Shown here: in pieces, positions 7,320 through 15,410 of the stretch | Position numbering within the stretch: position 1 is the first letter of the stretch | How the letters are laid out: every line of letters starts with the position of its first letter | DNA from: a bacterium UBP6_UBA1177 | GTDB lineage: Bacteria > UBP6 > UBA1177 | Direction of reading: 5' to 3' | DNA length: 26,493 nucleotides | NCBI GenBank assembly: GCA_002310995.1 | Contig: DBYV01000039.1 | Coordinates: 1 to 26,493 of the forward strand | Notes under the pieces: generated by a model | The model's input: the letters and a program-made list of their open reading frames with translations, nothing else | Databases searched by the model: none | Told to the model about the DNA's origin: nothing | Translations under genes and position numbers: made by a program

Positions 7320-8419
7320 TGAAATTCACGAATATAGCGAAATTCACGTGCAGCGTTTATAAAAATGTCTCTCCTAAAGTAGCTGAAGCCCTGAAGGAAT
7401 GCGGCATAGACAACTATATCGCACAGCGCAGCAGTTCGATCGTTTCAACCGACAAGCACTGGCTTTTCAACCGCAAGGGAATTTCCGAAAACATACTTGA
7501 AACTTATCACTTCTATGTTCCGGTCGAGAAAGAAAAAGAAATTTTCGACAAAATCGTTTACGGCGCCGACCTTTCGCAGGAAGGACGCGGTTCGATATTC
7601 ACCGAACAGGCAGTTCTTATCGAAAAGAGCGAAAACAATGAGAATTTCGACGGATTTGACTTCGCTTTTGAAAATTCGCAGGCAAACTACATGGGTATCT
7701 GCGCGATCACTCAGCGCGGAAGAGGACTTGCACTTGCAAAAACCGCAATTGACAAAGGCTCTTGCGTTCCGATGATCTCCTACGGCATCGGCGGTGGAAT
7801 CCGCGACAGAATGGGGCTCATCAGAATCACGATCCCCGCTGAAAAAGAGACGATAAACATTGCTGTCGCAAACCACGACGCGCAGGGAATGATGGATCTT
7901 CTCATCGAAGGCGGTCACCTCGACCGTCCCGGCATGGGTTTCATTTTCTCATACCCGATAAATTTAGCAACTCTCGACTCAAAAACCTTCTTCGGAGCTA
8001 ACCGCGCAGCTGCCAGCATGGGCCAGATAATCAGCGTAATCGACTCGATCCAGGGCGGCACCGAGTGGCGAAAACGGACTCTTAACGCCAAAAACGCTGT
8101 CGAAAGGACATACTTCACGAACCTTGAAAACATCATGCTCATCTGCAACGACACGCAGTCGAAAGAGATGCTCGATGCAGCAATGTCGGCGGGAGCAAGC
8201 GGCGCGACAATATCGAACTGCCGCGAGATGACAAAAACCCAGGACGGTTTCACCAAAAAATCGATGGAAATCTCCGACATGGTCATCGGCACTGCACAGA
8301 GGGCAAAAATCCTCACCGCACTCGTCAAAGCGGGTTTCTTCTCTGACAAAACCGACGGAAAAATCATCGTCAAGAAGAGCGGAACAGCATTTTCCTACAC
8401 CGACAAAAAGAAAAAATAA
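7319..8419 (+). CDS. Protein with three PII-like domains (single-chain PII-type regulator)
   Basis: A soluble protein of 366 residues, about three times the length of a PII subunit (about 112). The clearest PII-like unit is the middle one (about 124-216), with PAEKETINIAVA and a C-terminal GHLDRPGMGFIFSYPI, resembling the PEKE and PGxGxxFxxPV regions of GlnB/GlnK. A first unit (about 5-102) shows VPVEKEKEIFDKIV and QEGRGSIFTEQAVL at matching places. A third (about 268-358) has AGASGATISN, ISDMVIGTAQRAKIL and a Gly-rich end, and is more diverged. The classical uridylylated T-loop tyrosine motif is not evident. GGAGG lies just before the ATG, which overlaps the transporter stop by one base. Such coupling suggests that this protein controls the DUF1538 transporter, as GlnK controls AmtB or SbtB controls SbtA. 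The PII-like family call is good; the triple-domain reading is my inference. Confidence 0.75.
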   Translation: MKFTNIAKFTCSVYKNVSPKVAEALKECGIDNYIAQRSSSIVSTDKHWLFNRKGISENILETYHFYVPVEKEKEIFDKIVYGADLSQEGRGSIFTEQAVLIEKSENNENFDGFDFAFENSQANYMGICAITQRGRGLALAKTAIDKGSCVPMISYGIGGGIRDRMGLIRITIPAEKETINIAVANHDAQGMMDLLIEGGHLDRPGMGFIFSYPINLATLDSKTFFGANRAAASMGQIISVIDSIQGGTEWRKRTLNAKNAVERTYFTNLENIMLICNDTQSKEMLDAAMSAGASGATISNCREMTKTQDGFTKKSMEISDMVIGTAQRAKILTALVKAGFFSDKTDGKIIVKKSGTAFSYTDKKKK

Positions 8420-8429
8420 GAGGTAAAAT

Positions 8430-9302
8430 ATGAAATTTTCACTCATTCCTATCCTTACGGTCGTATTTTTGTTCATTTCGTGCAGTTCGGGGCAGAATTT
8501 TGAAGGCTTCGAGGACAAGGTTTTCATCAACTGCATCAAAAAACTTGACAAAAAGTTTGAAGAAATTCAAGAACTTGACTGTTCCAATACCGAAGAGACG
8601 CTCAAAGCAAACCCGTTCGGCGAATCGCTGATAAACAGCATAAAAGGCGTCGAAAAACTTACAAATCTCGAAAAGCTCACTCTCAAAAAAAATAAGATTG
8701 AAGATATTTCGATGCTCTCGCAACTCACTAAACTCAAACACCTCGACCTCGGAGAAAACGAGATCAAAACCATGTATCCGCTCGAGAATCTGACGAACCT
8801 GACCTATCTCAACCTTGACAAAAACTACATCGGCGACATGCGCCCGGTAAAAAGTCTTGTCAACCTCGAAGAACTTGACATGAGCCGCAACGGAATCCAG
8901 GGACTTGCCGATTTCTCGAAACTCAAAAAACTCAAAAAACTTTATCTCAACAGCAACAGAATAAGCGATGTCGCACAGATCGCAGACCTCACCGAGCTGA
9001 CGCACCTTTACCTAAACGACAACGCCGTCATCGAGATTTTCCCGCTCAAACCGCTCCAGAAACTCAAAGTCTTGAGCCTCAACATTAACAGAATCGACAT
9101 CATTCTCGTCCTCGGAAAACTCATGGCTCTCGAGGAACTTTACATGCAGGACAACCAGCTCCGCGACCTCGCGCCGATAAACGATCACCCGAAACTTAAG
9201 CTTGTCGATGTCGAAATGAACTCGATTTACTCCTTCGACAGCGTCGCAGATCTCGAAGCGAGAGGCTGCAAAATTCTCGGCAAAAAAGTCCAGACAAAAT
9301 AA
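8430..9302 (+). CDS. Leucine-rich-repeat lipoprotein
   Basis: A 290-residue lipoprotein. The signal peptide has a hydrophobic core (5-16) and lipobox FISC with Cys18 as the predicted lipidated residue. Nine consecutive repeats of exactly 22 residues run from 77 to 274 (starts at 77, 99, 121, 143, 165, 187, 209, 231 and 253), each near LxxLxxLxLxxNxIxDxxPLxx, the internalin/SDS22-like type. Such curved solenoids bind other proteins. The gene starts 10 bases after the triple-PII gene with AGAGG six bases before ATG, so it belongs to the transporter operon. A periplasmic or surface LRR lipoprotein co-transcribed with a transporter could be an accessory factor, but nothing in the sequence proves contact. 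No terminator hairpin is visible behind it. Confidence 0.88.
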   Translation: MKFSLIPILTVVFLFISCSSGQNFEGFEDKVFINCIKKLDKKFEEIQELDCSNTEETLKANPFGESLINSIKGVEKLTNLEKLTLKKNKIEDISMLSQLTKLKHLDLGENEIKTMYPLENLTNLTYLNLDKNYIGDMRPVKSLVNLEELDMSRNGIQGLADFSKLKKLKKLYLNSNRISDVAQIADLTELTHLYLNDNAVIEIFPLKPLQKLKVLSLNINRIDIILVLGKLMALEELYMQDNQLRDLAPINDHPKLKLVDVEMNSIYSFDSVADLEARGCKILGKKVQTK

Positions 9303-9326
9303 TTTTAAAGATTGCCCTTTTTATTT

Positions 9327-9354
9327 TTGACTTTTAAGCGCTCATTCCTATAAT
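9327..9354 (+). promoter_or_regulatory. Strong promoter of the Asp-Thr-repeat lipoprotein gene
   Basis: TTGACT (9327-9332), a 16-base spacer and a perfect TATAAT (9349-9354), close to the sigma-70 consensus. Transcription should start near 9361, which rules out an upstream in-frame TTG at 9365 as the start codon because no ribosome binding site would be transcribed before it. Confidence 0.8.
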
Positions 9355-9409
9355 TACGCGAAGTTTGGCTTATGTGATTCTTGGAATATTTATTGGAGGT
9401 TCAGAAAAA

Positions 9410-11941
9410 ATGAAGAGATTACTGGTAGTTATGCTGTTGTTGCTCGGAGTTTCAGCTTTCGTTTCATGCAACAGCTACGATGTTGAAGGAAAACCCGAAA
9501 TCGCGTCGAACCCGGCAAAAATGGTTTTCGCTTACTATCCGTGGGATGATGGAAGCAACGCAGACACCACCGACACCGCAGACACGACTGACACATCTGA
9601 TACCGCAGACACGGCTGACACTTCAGACACGACTGACACATCAGATACCACTGACACGACTGACACTTCAGACACGACTGACACATCTGATACCGCAGAC
9701 ACGGCTGACACTTCAGACACGACTGACACTTCAGATACCACAGACACGACTGACACTTCAGACACGACTGACACTTCAGACACGGCTGATACCGCAGATA
9801 CAGCTGATACTGCTGACACATCTGATACGGCAGGTATCGAAGAAGATACTCCAGTTTATGTAAGAACTGTAAAATCCGCTGTCGCAGATGTAATCACAGA
9901 AGAGTTCGAGATTTACAACCGCGGCGTTACCGGTGAACTCAAAATTAGAAAGATTAACATGATTGACCCGAACGGTCAGCTCATTGCAAGTCTTGAAAAC
10001 GAAACCTACAAAAAGCTTTTCCAGATTGAAGTTCAGAAGATGGAAAACGGTATCGCAGCTGAAGGATTCAACCCGAAAGGACTCACTTTCGACTACATGG
10101 GCGAAAACAAAGAAGATGCTATAGCTTCACTCTGCCCGCTTCAGCTTGACTCTGCTGAAAAGATCTGCAAAAAAGGCTTTGATCCGAAGAAATACAACTC
10201 AAAGTTCAAAATCCGTCTCAGCTATGATAAGACGGCTGCAACTTCTCTCAAGGATAATCCTCCGGCAGAAAGACTTGACGACGATGTACTTAAATACAGA
10301 CAAAGCGGCGACTTCTCGATTGAGATCTGCACAAATGATCCGACGAAAGGCAAAACCGATACCTGTGGCGAAAGTTCGACAAGCTACAGAATTCAGATTA
10401 CCAGACAGCCGAACAAACCGCCAAAACCGATAATCCATGTAACTTTCAAATCCGCTATTACCGAACCGATGTCATACAGGAACATTTATGACAAAGTTGA
10501 TATGGATCTTGCAAAAACCTGCGTTTCCGATCCCGATGCTCCTGAAAAGTGTCTCGAAAACTGGAAGGAAAGATACTACATCAAATACAAATGGGAAATG
10601 AAAGAGTCGCCGACTCCTCTTCTTGAACAGTCAAGACTTCAGCTTGCCGAGAGCAGCGGTTCAGCAGGCCAGTGGCTTCCCGATGACGGCAAGAGAGACA
10701 ACCCGAAGAGAGCAACTTTCACAGGTTTGATGATTACTCCGAGAAGATATCCCGGTGAAGAAAACAAAGAGTATAATGCAGAAAAATGTACTTCTGTATG
10801 CGGAAGTGAACCGGTATACGACAAGAACAATCCTGACGACTTCCTGTTCCTCAAACTTTCTGATTACCTCATCTGCCGCCAGCAGTATTGCGAAGAAACA
10901 AAAACGAAATACTACAAAATCAACATTCAGGCTGAAACAGTTGACAAGGAGACAGACCTTGTCAGTGATACAGCCGACATAACGATTGTTCCGAAAATTA
11001 TCCCGCAGGCTCGTGTAGTTGCTCAGCTTACCTGGAAACAAGGTTTCAAAACAAAAGCAGAATCTGAATCAAAAGAAGGTGTTGCAATAGATATCGATAT
11101 TCACATGATTAAGAAGAGCAGTCTCGAAGCTCCGCAGTATGGATTTACTCCGACAGACGGTGTTCTCGGAACATCTTACCGTAATGAAGACTCTGAAGCT
11201 GCTTATCCGCTTGGTTCTGAAGGATCAGAAAAATACTGGCGTCATGATGACTGTTCATTCAATGACGACGGATTGGACGGTGTTAATGAAGGCAGGACAA
11301 TCCAGTGGCACGCTTCACTCGATATTGATAACACATGGGGCGGCAACAACTACGAAACTCCTGAAACCATAGGTCTTGGTCCGATTGAAGACAAAAAGGA
11401 TAACACAACTGGTGCTGACGGTGCTGACGGCGTGCCTGATGTTCCGGTTATTGATGACCAGTATCTTCTTGTTGTCGGCTATGTAAACTGCATTTCCAAT
11501 TATTCTGATGGTGCAGGCGATCGTTGTAAGATTGAATACAATGGTGAAGATAGCGCTTACGAAGTAGACGCAAGAGTCGAAATTCTTGTTGATGGTGACG
11601 AAGCTCCGAGAAAAGCAGGAAAAGATCGTCCGGCTGACAACTATGCTACAACAACAAAGGATTTCAAAATCAAAGTCAACGAGTGGAAAGCTATTGCCGT
11701 TGTTAAATGGGACAACTCTTTGGCATCACCAGAAAGCAATACCTCCTATCCTGGCAACGCAATTGTTACGGATACCAAAATGGAAGATAAGGAAATCACA
11801 ACTGATCCTGTAAACCATCCGGTATGCACATACGATATGTCTGATGCAGTTCTTATTCCGATTTGGGATGCTGATACTTACAAAGCGTATGTAACCCATG
11901 TTGATGAAGAATCTCAGACTCACATAGGCGAGTGCAATTAA
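9410..11941 (+). CDS. Large lipoprotein with Asp-Thr-X tripeptide repeat stalk, function unknown
   Basis: An 843-residue predicted lipoprotein: KR, a Leu-rich core and lipobox FVSC with Cys20. Residues 52-141 are 30 uninterrupted Asp-Thr-(Ala/Ser/Thr) tripeptides, an acidic, probably extended linker that would hold the rest away from the membrane. The remaining roughly 700 residues hold several beta-rich segments, some with paired Cys, and Asp/Gly-rich turns that could bind calcium (for example DNTTGADGADGVPD). A WHASLDIDNTWGG stretch lies near the middle of the C-terminal half. No known enzyme motif is recognised. The start is the ATG at 9410 because GGAGG (9395-9399) precedes it and the signal peptide begins there. 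It has its own strong promoter and terminator and uses many T-ending codons, consistent with an abundant surface protein. Confidence 0.85.
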   Translation: MKRLLVVMLLLLGVSAFVSCNSYDVEGKPEIASNPAKMVFAYYPWDDGSNADTTDTADTTDTSDTADTADTSDTTDTSDTTDTTDTSDTTDTSDTADTADTSDTTDTSDTTDTTDTSDTTDTSDTADTADTADTADTSDTAGIEEDTPVYVRTVKSAVADVITEEFEIYNRGVTGELKIRKINMIDPNGQLIASLENETYKKLFQIEVQKMENGIAAEGFNPKGLTFDYMGENKEDAIASLCPLQLDSAEKICKKGFDPKKYNSKFKIRLSYDKTAATSLKDNPPAERLDDDVLKYRQSGDFSIEICTNDPTKGKTDTCGESSTSYRIQITRQPNKPPKPIIHVTFKSAITEPMSYRNIYDKVDMDLAKTCVSDPDAPEKCLENWKERYYIKYKWEMKESPTPLLEQSRLQLAESSGSAGQWLPDDGKRDNPKRATFTGLMITPRRYPGEENKEYNAEKCTSVCGSEPVYDKNNPDDFLFLKLSDYLICRQQYCEETKTKYYKINIQAETVDKETDLVSDTADITIVPKIIPQARVVAQLTWKQGFKTKAESESKEGVAIDIDIHMIKKSSLEAPQYGFTPTDGVLGTSYRNEDSEAAYPLGSEGSEKYWRHDDCSFNDDGLDGVNEGRTIQWHASLDIDNTWGGNNYETPETIGLGPIEDKKDNTTGADGADGVPDVPVIDDQYLLVVGYVNCISNYSDGAGDRCKIEYNGEDSAYEVDARVEILVDGDEAPRKAGKDRPADNYATTTKDFKIKVNEWKAIAVVKWDNSLASPESNTSYPGNAIVTDTKMEDKEITTDPVNHPVCTYDMSDAVLIPIWDADTYKAYVTHVDEESQTHIGECN
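9563..9832 (+). repeat. Tandem 9-base repeat encoding (Asp-Thr-X)30, with a 90-base higher-order unit
   Basis: Thirty 9-base units (GAY ACN NCN type) run without interruption. Units 5-14 (9599-9688) and 15-24 (9689-9778) form a tandem 90-base duplication that differs at only four bases, all synonymous. Every unit is a multiple of three, so gain or loss of units would change stalk length without a frameshift. Confidence 0.95.
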
Positions 11942-11954
11942 TCTGATTTCTTTC

Positions 11955-11981
11955 AACCGGGCCTTGAGCCCGGTTTTTTTT
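11955..11981 (+). terminator. Rho-independent terminator
   Basis: AACCGGGC (11955-11962), loop CTTGA, GCCCGGTT (11968-11975), continuing into a T-run to 11981, placed 13 bases after the stop codon of the repeat lipoprotein. Strong and one-directional; the opposite strand has no T-run. Confidence 0.95.
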
Positions 11982-12042
11982 GCGCAAAAACCTAATATTT
12001 ATTTCATTGAAAAACTAATTTTGCCAGTAAAAGCAGGAAAAA

Positions 12043-13134
12043 TTATTTGTTGTTTTTGAAAACGTTTTCAGGAAGAGATATCTTCATATCCGACCACATG
12101 AAAGCCTTTTCCATGCACATGTAAAGCGGCGGATTGCCTTTAAAATATGAGGAAATACGCGAATTGAAAGCGGTATAAAATTTTCTTCTTTGGAAAGCGA
12201 GATACCTGAGTTTGTTATCGCTGTCAGACGGAAACATCTCGCCGCGCAGAAGCAGACTTCCAGGGTTGCGTCCGACTATAGTTTCAGTTAAAGCGAGCGT
12301 GTGGCGAAAACCGCCCATGCTTATCCACGCAATTTTTTCGGGGTCAAGCTGAGAAAAAATAAAATCTATGAGTTTCATGTAGTCGTCAAAAAGTTCATCC
12401 AGCATAAGCACCGGGTCAAAGTGAATAGCAACATTCACTCCGGCCGACTGCAGTTGCATCGCCGCGTTCATCCTTTCTTCGATAGTAGCTGTTCCAGGCT
12501 CTTCATAAGCGCTGAAGCGCGGAACATTCACCGAAAATCCGACAACGATATTCGCGTCATGGTAAAGTTTTTTCACTTCGAGCAGGCGTTTAACCTCTGC
12601 CGATTTTGTCTTGAACTCAAACTGCACCCTGTCAAAAAGCGAGCGTTTAGACAACTCTCCAATGAAAAATCCGCTTTCGTCAAGCAGATGGTCAAGAGCC
12701 AGTGAATCGGCGAGCTCCCCTGTTCCGACGCGGAGGAAGCGGTTTTCGGCAAGGAATGAAACTATCTCTTCTATCGCCTTTTCCTTGTTGAGAAAAACCG
12801 TAATGAACGGGTTGTTGCCGATGTAGTGCTGCAAAATGCAGTAGGAGCAGTCGTAAGGGCATCCGGTAACGCTGTTTATCGTGTAGTAGTTGCAGCAGAC
12901 AACACCTTTGCTACCGGGACATTTTTTTAAAAACCGGCCTTTGTTTTCGGTAAAAAAAAGCACCTTTTTGGCGGTTTTGAAAAGATCTTCGCCAGGATTC
13001 CGCCTGATTTCGTCCAAAAGCTCGTCTTTCGTCACAAATTCAGGCTTAAGCGAGAGTTTTTCCGCTATTTTATGCGGAAGTTCCGCGTTTCCGAACTCCG
13101 GCTCTACAACTATTTTTTTTATTTCAGGACGCAT
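12043..13134 (-). CDS. Radical SAM protein of the spore photoproduct lyase (SPL)-like family
   Basis: A 363-residue protein with the radical SAM cluster motif C92-x3-C96-x2-C99 (CPYDCSYC), preceded by the SPL-like CCNYYTINSVTG. Size, motif position and later features (IVVGFSVN, EPGTATIEERMNAA, VNVAIHFDPVL) fit the SPL family. True spore photoproduct lyase has an H-atom-donor Cys about 40 residues after the cluster; here the corresponding stretch reads RVGTGELADSLALD with no Cys, and nothing suggests a spore former. It is therefore probably a different reaction of the same family. It lies 12 bases after the mlaD-type gene and is the last gene of that operon, with GAGAG before the ATG. The family is clear; the substrate is unknown. 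Confidence 0.85.
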   Translation of the reverse strand: MRPEIKKIVVEPEFGNAELPHKIAEKLSLKPEFVTKDELLDEIRRNPGEDLFKTAKKVLFFTENKGRFLKKCPGSKGVVCCNYYTINSVTGCPYDCSYCILQHYIGNNPFITVFLNKEKAIEEIVSFLAENRFLRVGTGELADSLALDHLLDESGFFIGELSKRSLFDRVQFEFKTKSAEVKRLLEVKKLYHDANIVVGFSVNVPRFSAYEEPGTATIEERMNAAMQLQSAGVNVAIHFDPVLMLDELFDDYMKLIDFIFSQLDPEKIAWISMGGFRHTLALTETIVGRNPGSLLLRGEMFPSDSDNKLRYLAFQRRKFYTAFNSRISSYFKGNPPLYMCMEKAFMWSDMKISLPENVFKNNK

Positions 13135-13146
13135 TTTTCTCTCGGA

Positions 13147-14646
13147 TTACGGTTTAGGAACAGATGAAACTATGCTCTTGAGGTCGTCGTCGTCGAATCT
13201 GAGCCCCAGACCGAAGTAAAGATCACGCTCACCGTTTATCAAGTCTTCGCCGCCAGCTGTCAGATAAAGCCAGCTGAAAGGCTCAATCGCCCAGAGGAGA
13301 GGCCGTGCCATACCCTGAACACGCAACTGTGGAGCACCGCCGCTTCCGAAATCAAAAATCTCGGCTGAAAGCGAGACATATTTCCATGGATTATAATCAA
13401 CTCCGAAACCAGCCTTATTTTGGAAAATACCGCCACGAAGTGCAACCGGTCCGAAAATTCGTCCTATCTGAAGATTGAATTTCAGCCTATCGGTAACCAC
13501 TGTTTTGTCATCCTCGACAATGTATGTGGTACCATTCACATCCGTTGTATGGGTTGTCGTTGTATGCGAAACATTTCCACGCGGATCATCGACCACGCCT
13601 AGCAGATAAAAGCGGTCTTTACGCGGTTGCAAAGTGATATCAAAGTATGTTTTAAACGCATTGTCAAAGACCATGTAGTTCGAATGCGCATCAACATAAA
13701 CCTTCATCCCGAGCAGAGTGTCGGCATAGTCGGTTAGCTTGTCGGAAACTTTGACGATATCTTCGTAAAGTTTTTCGTCGGTGAGAAGTTTACCCACCGT
13801 TCCCTCGCCGTTTGCCACTTTTTCGGTAATCTGATTAACGTTAGAAGTGATTTCCCTGACATCCTGCATTGCATTCCGTGAAGCAGCCAGCTCGTCAGCT
13901 ATAAGTTTCAGGCTGCTCCTGAGATCGTCGAGGGTCTGATTCAATTTTTCGTCCTTGCCGTCCGAAATTTCTGCGATTCTGTCTGTAACTTTGAGTGTAT
14001 TTTCCAATATTTTCGACAACTTTTCCATTTCATAATCACTTTTTGCATTCACTTTCTGCATCACTTCCGAAATATCCCTGAGAGTTGCAGAAAGAAGCTT
14101 CATGTTTCCTTCAATATTCTGTGTCGTATTTTCTGTCATTCTGACAAGCATATCTATAATTTTATTGAGTTTTTCCTGGTTTTCGCGTTCAAGTACCTTC
14201 TCCATCAGAGCGTCTGTCTTTTCCATTATTTCCGTAACTTTGCCCATTGCGGCAGACATTCCAGATGCAGTATTTACATTTTTTATGTATTCGTTTTCCT
14301 TCAAAAGCGGTGCTGAACTGTCGCCTGGCACAAGAACGAGAACATTGGTTCCAAGCATACTTTCCATCACTTTTTCCAGTTTTGCGTTTTCGTAAACGGC
14401 AAGATCTTTTGAGATTTTGAGGGTAAACTTAGCCTTGCCGTTTTCGAGCCCGATTTTGTCAAGTTTTCCGACAACAACACCTGCAACAAGCACGTCACTG
14501 TCGCGCAAAAGGCCCATCGCGTCGTCGGCAAGCGCAAAGTATGTTTTAGTATCACCTTCAAACAAATCAGCTGATTTATATATGTAAACTCCGGCACAGC
14601 AGGAACAAATAATGAAGAAAATACCTATCTTGAGTGCTCTGTTCAT
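13147..14646 (-). CDS. mlaD: MlaD/MCE-family lipid transport protein with C-terminal beta-rich extension
   Basis: A 499-residue protein, much longer than E. coli MlaD (about 183). It has an N-terminal membrane anchor (about 5-23) and an MCE domain (about 36-112) containing DDAMGLLRDSDVLVAGVVVG and SMLGTNVLVLVPG. A long helical region (about 128-310) includes the conserved GEGTVGKLLTDEKLYEDI. The last 180 residues (about 318-488) are beta-rich, with alternating aromatic/hydrophobic strands and D/N/G turns. MCE proteins form hexameric rings or tubes that pass phospholipids between membranes. The extension might reach the outer membrane. It lies five bases after the mlaF-type gene, in the order permease, ATPase, MCE protein. 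Confidence 0.88.
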   Translation of the reverse strand: MNRALKIGIFFIICSCCAGVYIYKSADLFEGDTKTYFALADDAMGLLRDSDVLVAGVVVGKLDKIGLENGKAKFTLKISKDLAVYENAKLEKVMESMLGTNVLVLVPGDSSAPLLKENEYIKNVNTASGMSAAMGKVTEIMEKTDALMEKVLERENQEKLNKIIDMLVRMTENTTQNIEGNMKLLSATLRDISEVMQKVNAKSDYEMEKLSKILENTLKVTDRIAEISDGKDEKLNQTLDDLRSSLKLIADELAASRNAMQDVREITSNVNQITEKVANGEGTVGKLLTDEKLYEDIVKVSDKLTDYADTLLGMKVYVDAHSNYMVFDNAFKTYFDITLQPRKDRFYLLGVVDDPRGNVSHTTTTHTTDVNGTTYIVEDDKTVVTDRLKFNLQIGRIFGPVALRGGIFQNKAGFGVDYNPWKYVSLSAEIFDFGSGGAPQLRVQGMARPLLWAIEPFSWLYLTAGGEDLINGERDLYFGLGLRFDDDDLKSIVSSVPKP

Positions 14647-14651
14647 ACCTG

Positions 14652-15410
14652 CTACCCGCCTATTCCACGGAAAGAATTGGAAATAAAATGCTTCATCACT
14701 TCATGATTCGAAGCAAGGGCCTCATCGGGCGTTCCGCAGAACTGTATCACACCGTCATAAAGAAGCGCAACTTTATCCGCGTGTCTGAAAACCGAAGCAA
14801 TATCGTGACTTATAACGACACAGGTCATATTAAGTTCCTTGTTTACCATATCAATCAGCGCATCGATACTTTCCGCAAGTATCGGATCAAGCCCAGTAGT
14901 CGGCTCGTCAAAAAGGACGATTCTCGGTTTCACCGCTATCGCACGCGCCAATCCAACCCTTTTCCTCATGCCGCCCGAAAGTTCCGACGGAAACTTCTTT
15001 TCCGTCCCGGGGAGCCCGACAAGTTCAAGCAGTTCCGCCACTCTCGCAGAAAGCTCTTTGCCGTTCTTCATGCCGAGCTGCTCGACAAGAGGAAATTTAA
15101 TATTATCCTCAACTGACATAAAATCAAACAGAGCTGCATCCTGAAAAAGATAACCTATATTTTTCCTTATTTCCAGAAGTTCTTCCTTATTCATCTTCGT
15201 GATATCAGAATCCCGGAAAAAAATCTCACCAGAATCAGGCTTGAGAATGCCGATAATATTCTTCAACAGCACACTTTTCCCCGTTCCGCTCTTTCCAATC
15301 ACAGCTGTGATACGCCCCTCTTCTATATCAAGATTGACTCCGTTGAGGATTTTGTGCTCCTCACCAAATGACTTATAGACATTGCGGACTCTGACAATAG
15401 CGTTTTCCAT
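14652..15410 (-). CDS. mlaF: MlaF-type phospholipid ABC transporter ATPase
   Basis: A 252-residue ABC ATPase with Walker A GKSGTGKS (39-46), Q-loop Gln90, signature LSGGMRKRVGLARA (144-157), Walker B IVLFDEP (164-170) and H-loop His202. The LSGGMRKR form and the length are those of MlaF/Ttg2A-type ATPases, which power the retrograde or anterograde movement of phospholipids through MlaE. Its ATG overlaps the stop of the mlaE-type gene by one base (TAATG), so the two are translationally coupled, and the MCE gene follows after five bases. Confidence 0.93.
   Translation of the reverse strand: MENAIVRVRNVYKSFGEEHKILNGVNLDIEEGRITAVIGKSGTGKSVLLKNIIGILKPDSGEIFFRDSDITKMNKEELLEIRKNIGYLFQDAALFDFMSVEDNIKFPLVEQLGMKNGKELSARVAELLELVGLPGTEKKFPSELSGGMRKRVGLARAIAVKPRIVLFDEPTTGLDPILAESIDALIDMVNKELNMTCVVISHDIASVFRHADKVALLYDGVIQFCGTPDEALASNHEVMKHFISNSFRGIGG

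Noticed and set aside
9429..9821. Long open frames on the minus strand across the Asp-Thr repeat, encoding Cys- or Val-Ser-rich repeats
   Set aside because: They are forced by the period-9 repeat read in other frames; the plus-strand lipoprotein has promoter, ribosome binding site and signal peptide.
9563..9832. Possible CRISPR array
   Set aside because: The units are 9-base, contiguous and coding, with no unique spacers.
12043..13134. Bona fide spore photoproduct lyase
   Set aside because: The H-atom-donor Cys is not seen and nothing else in the window suggests sporulation.
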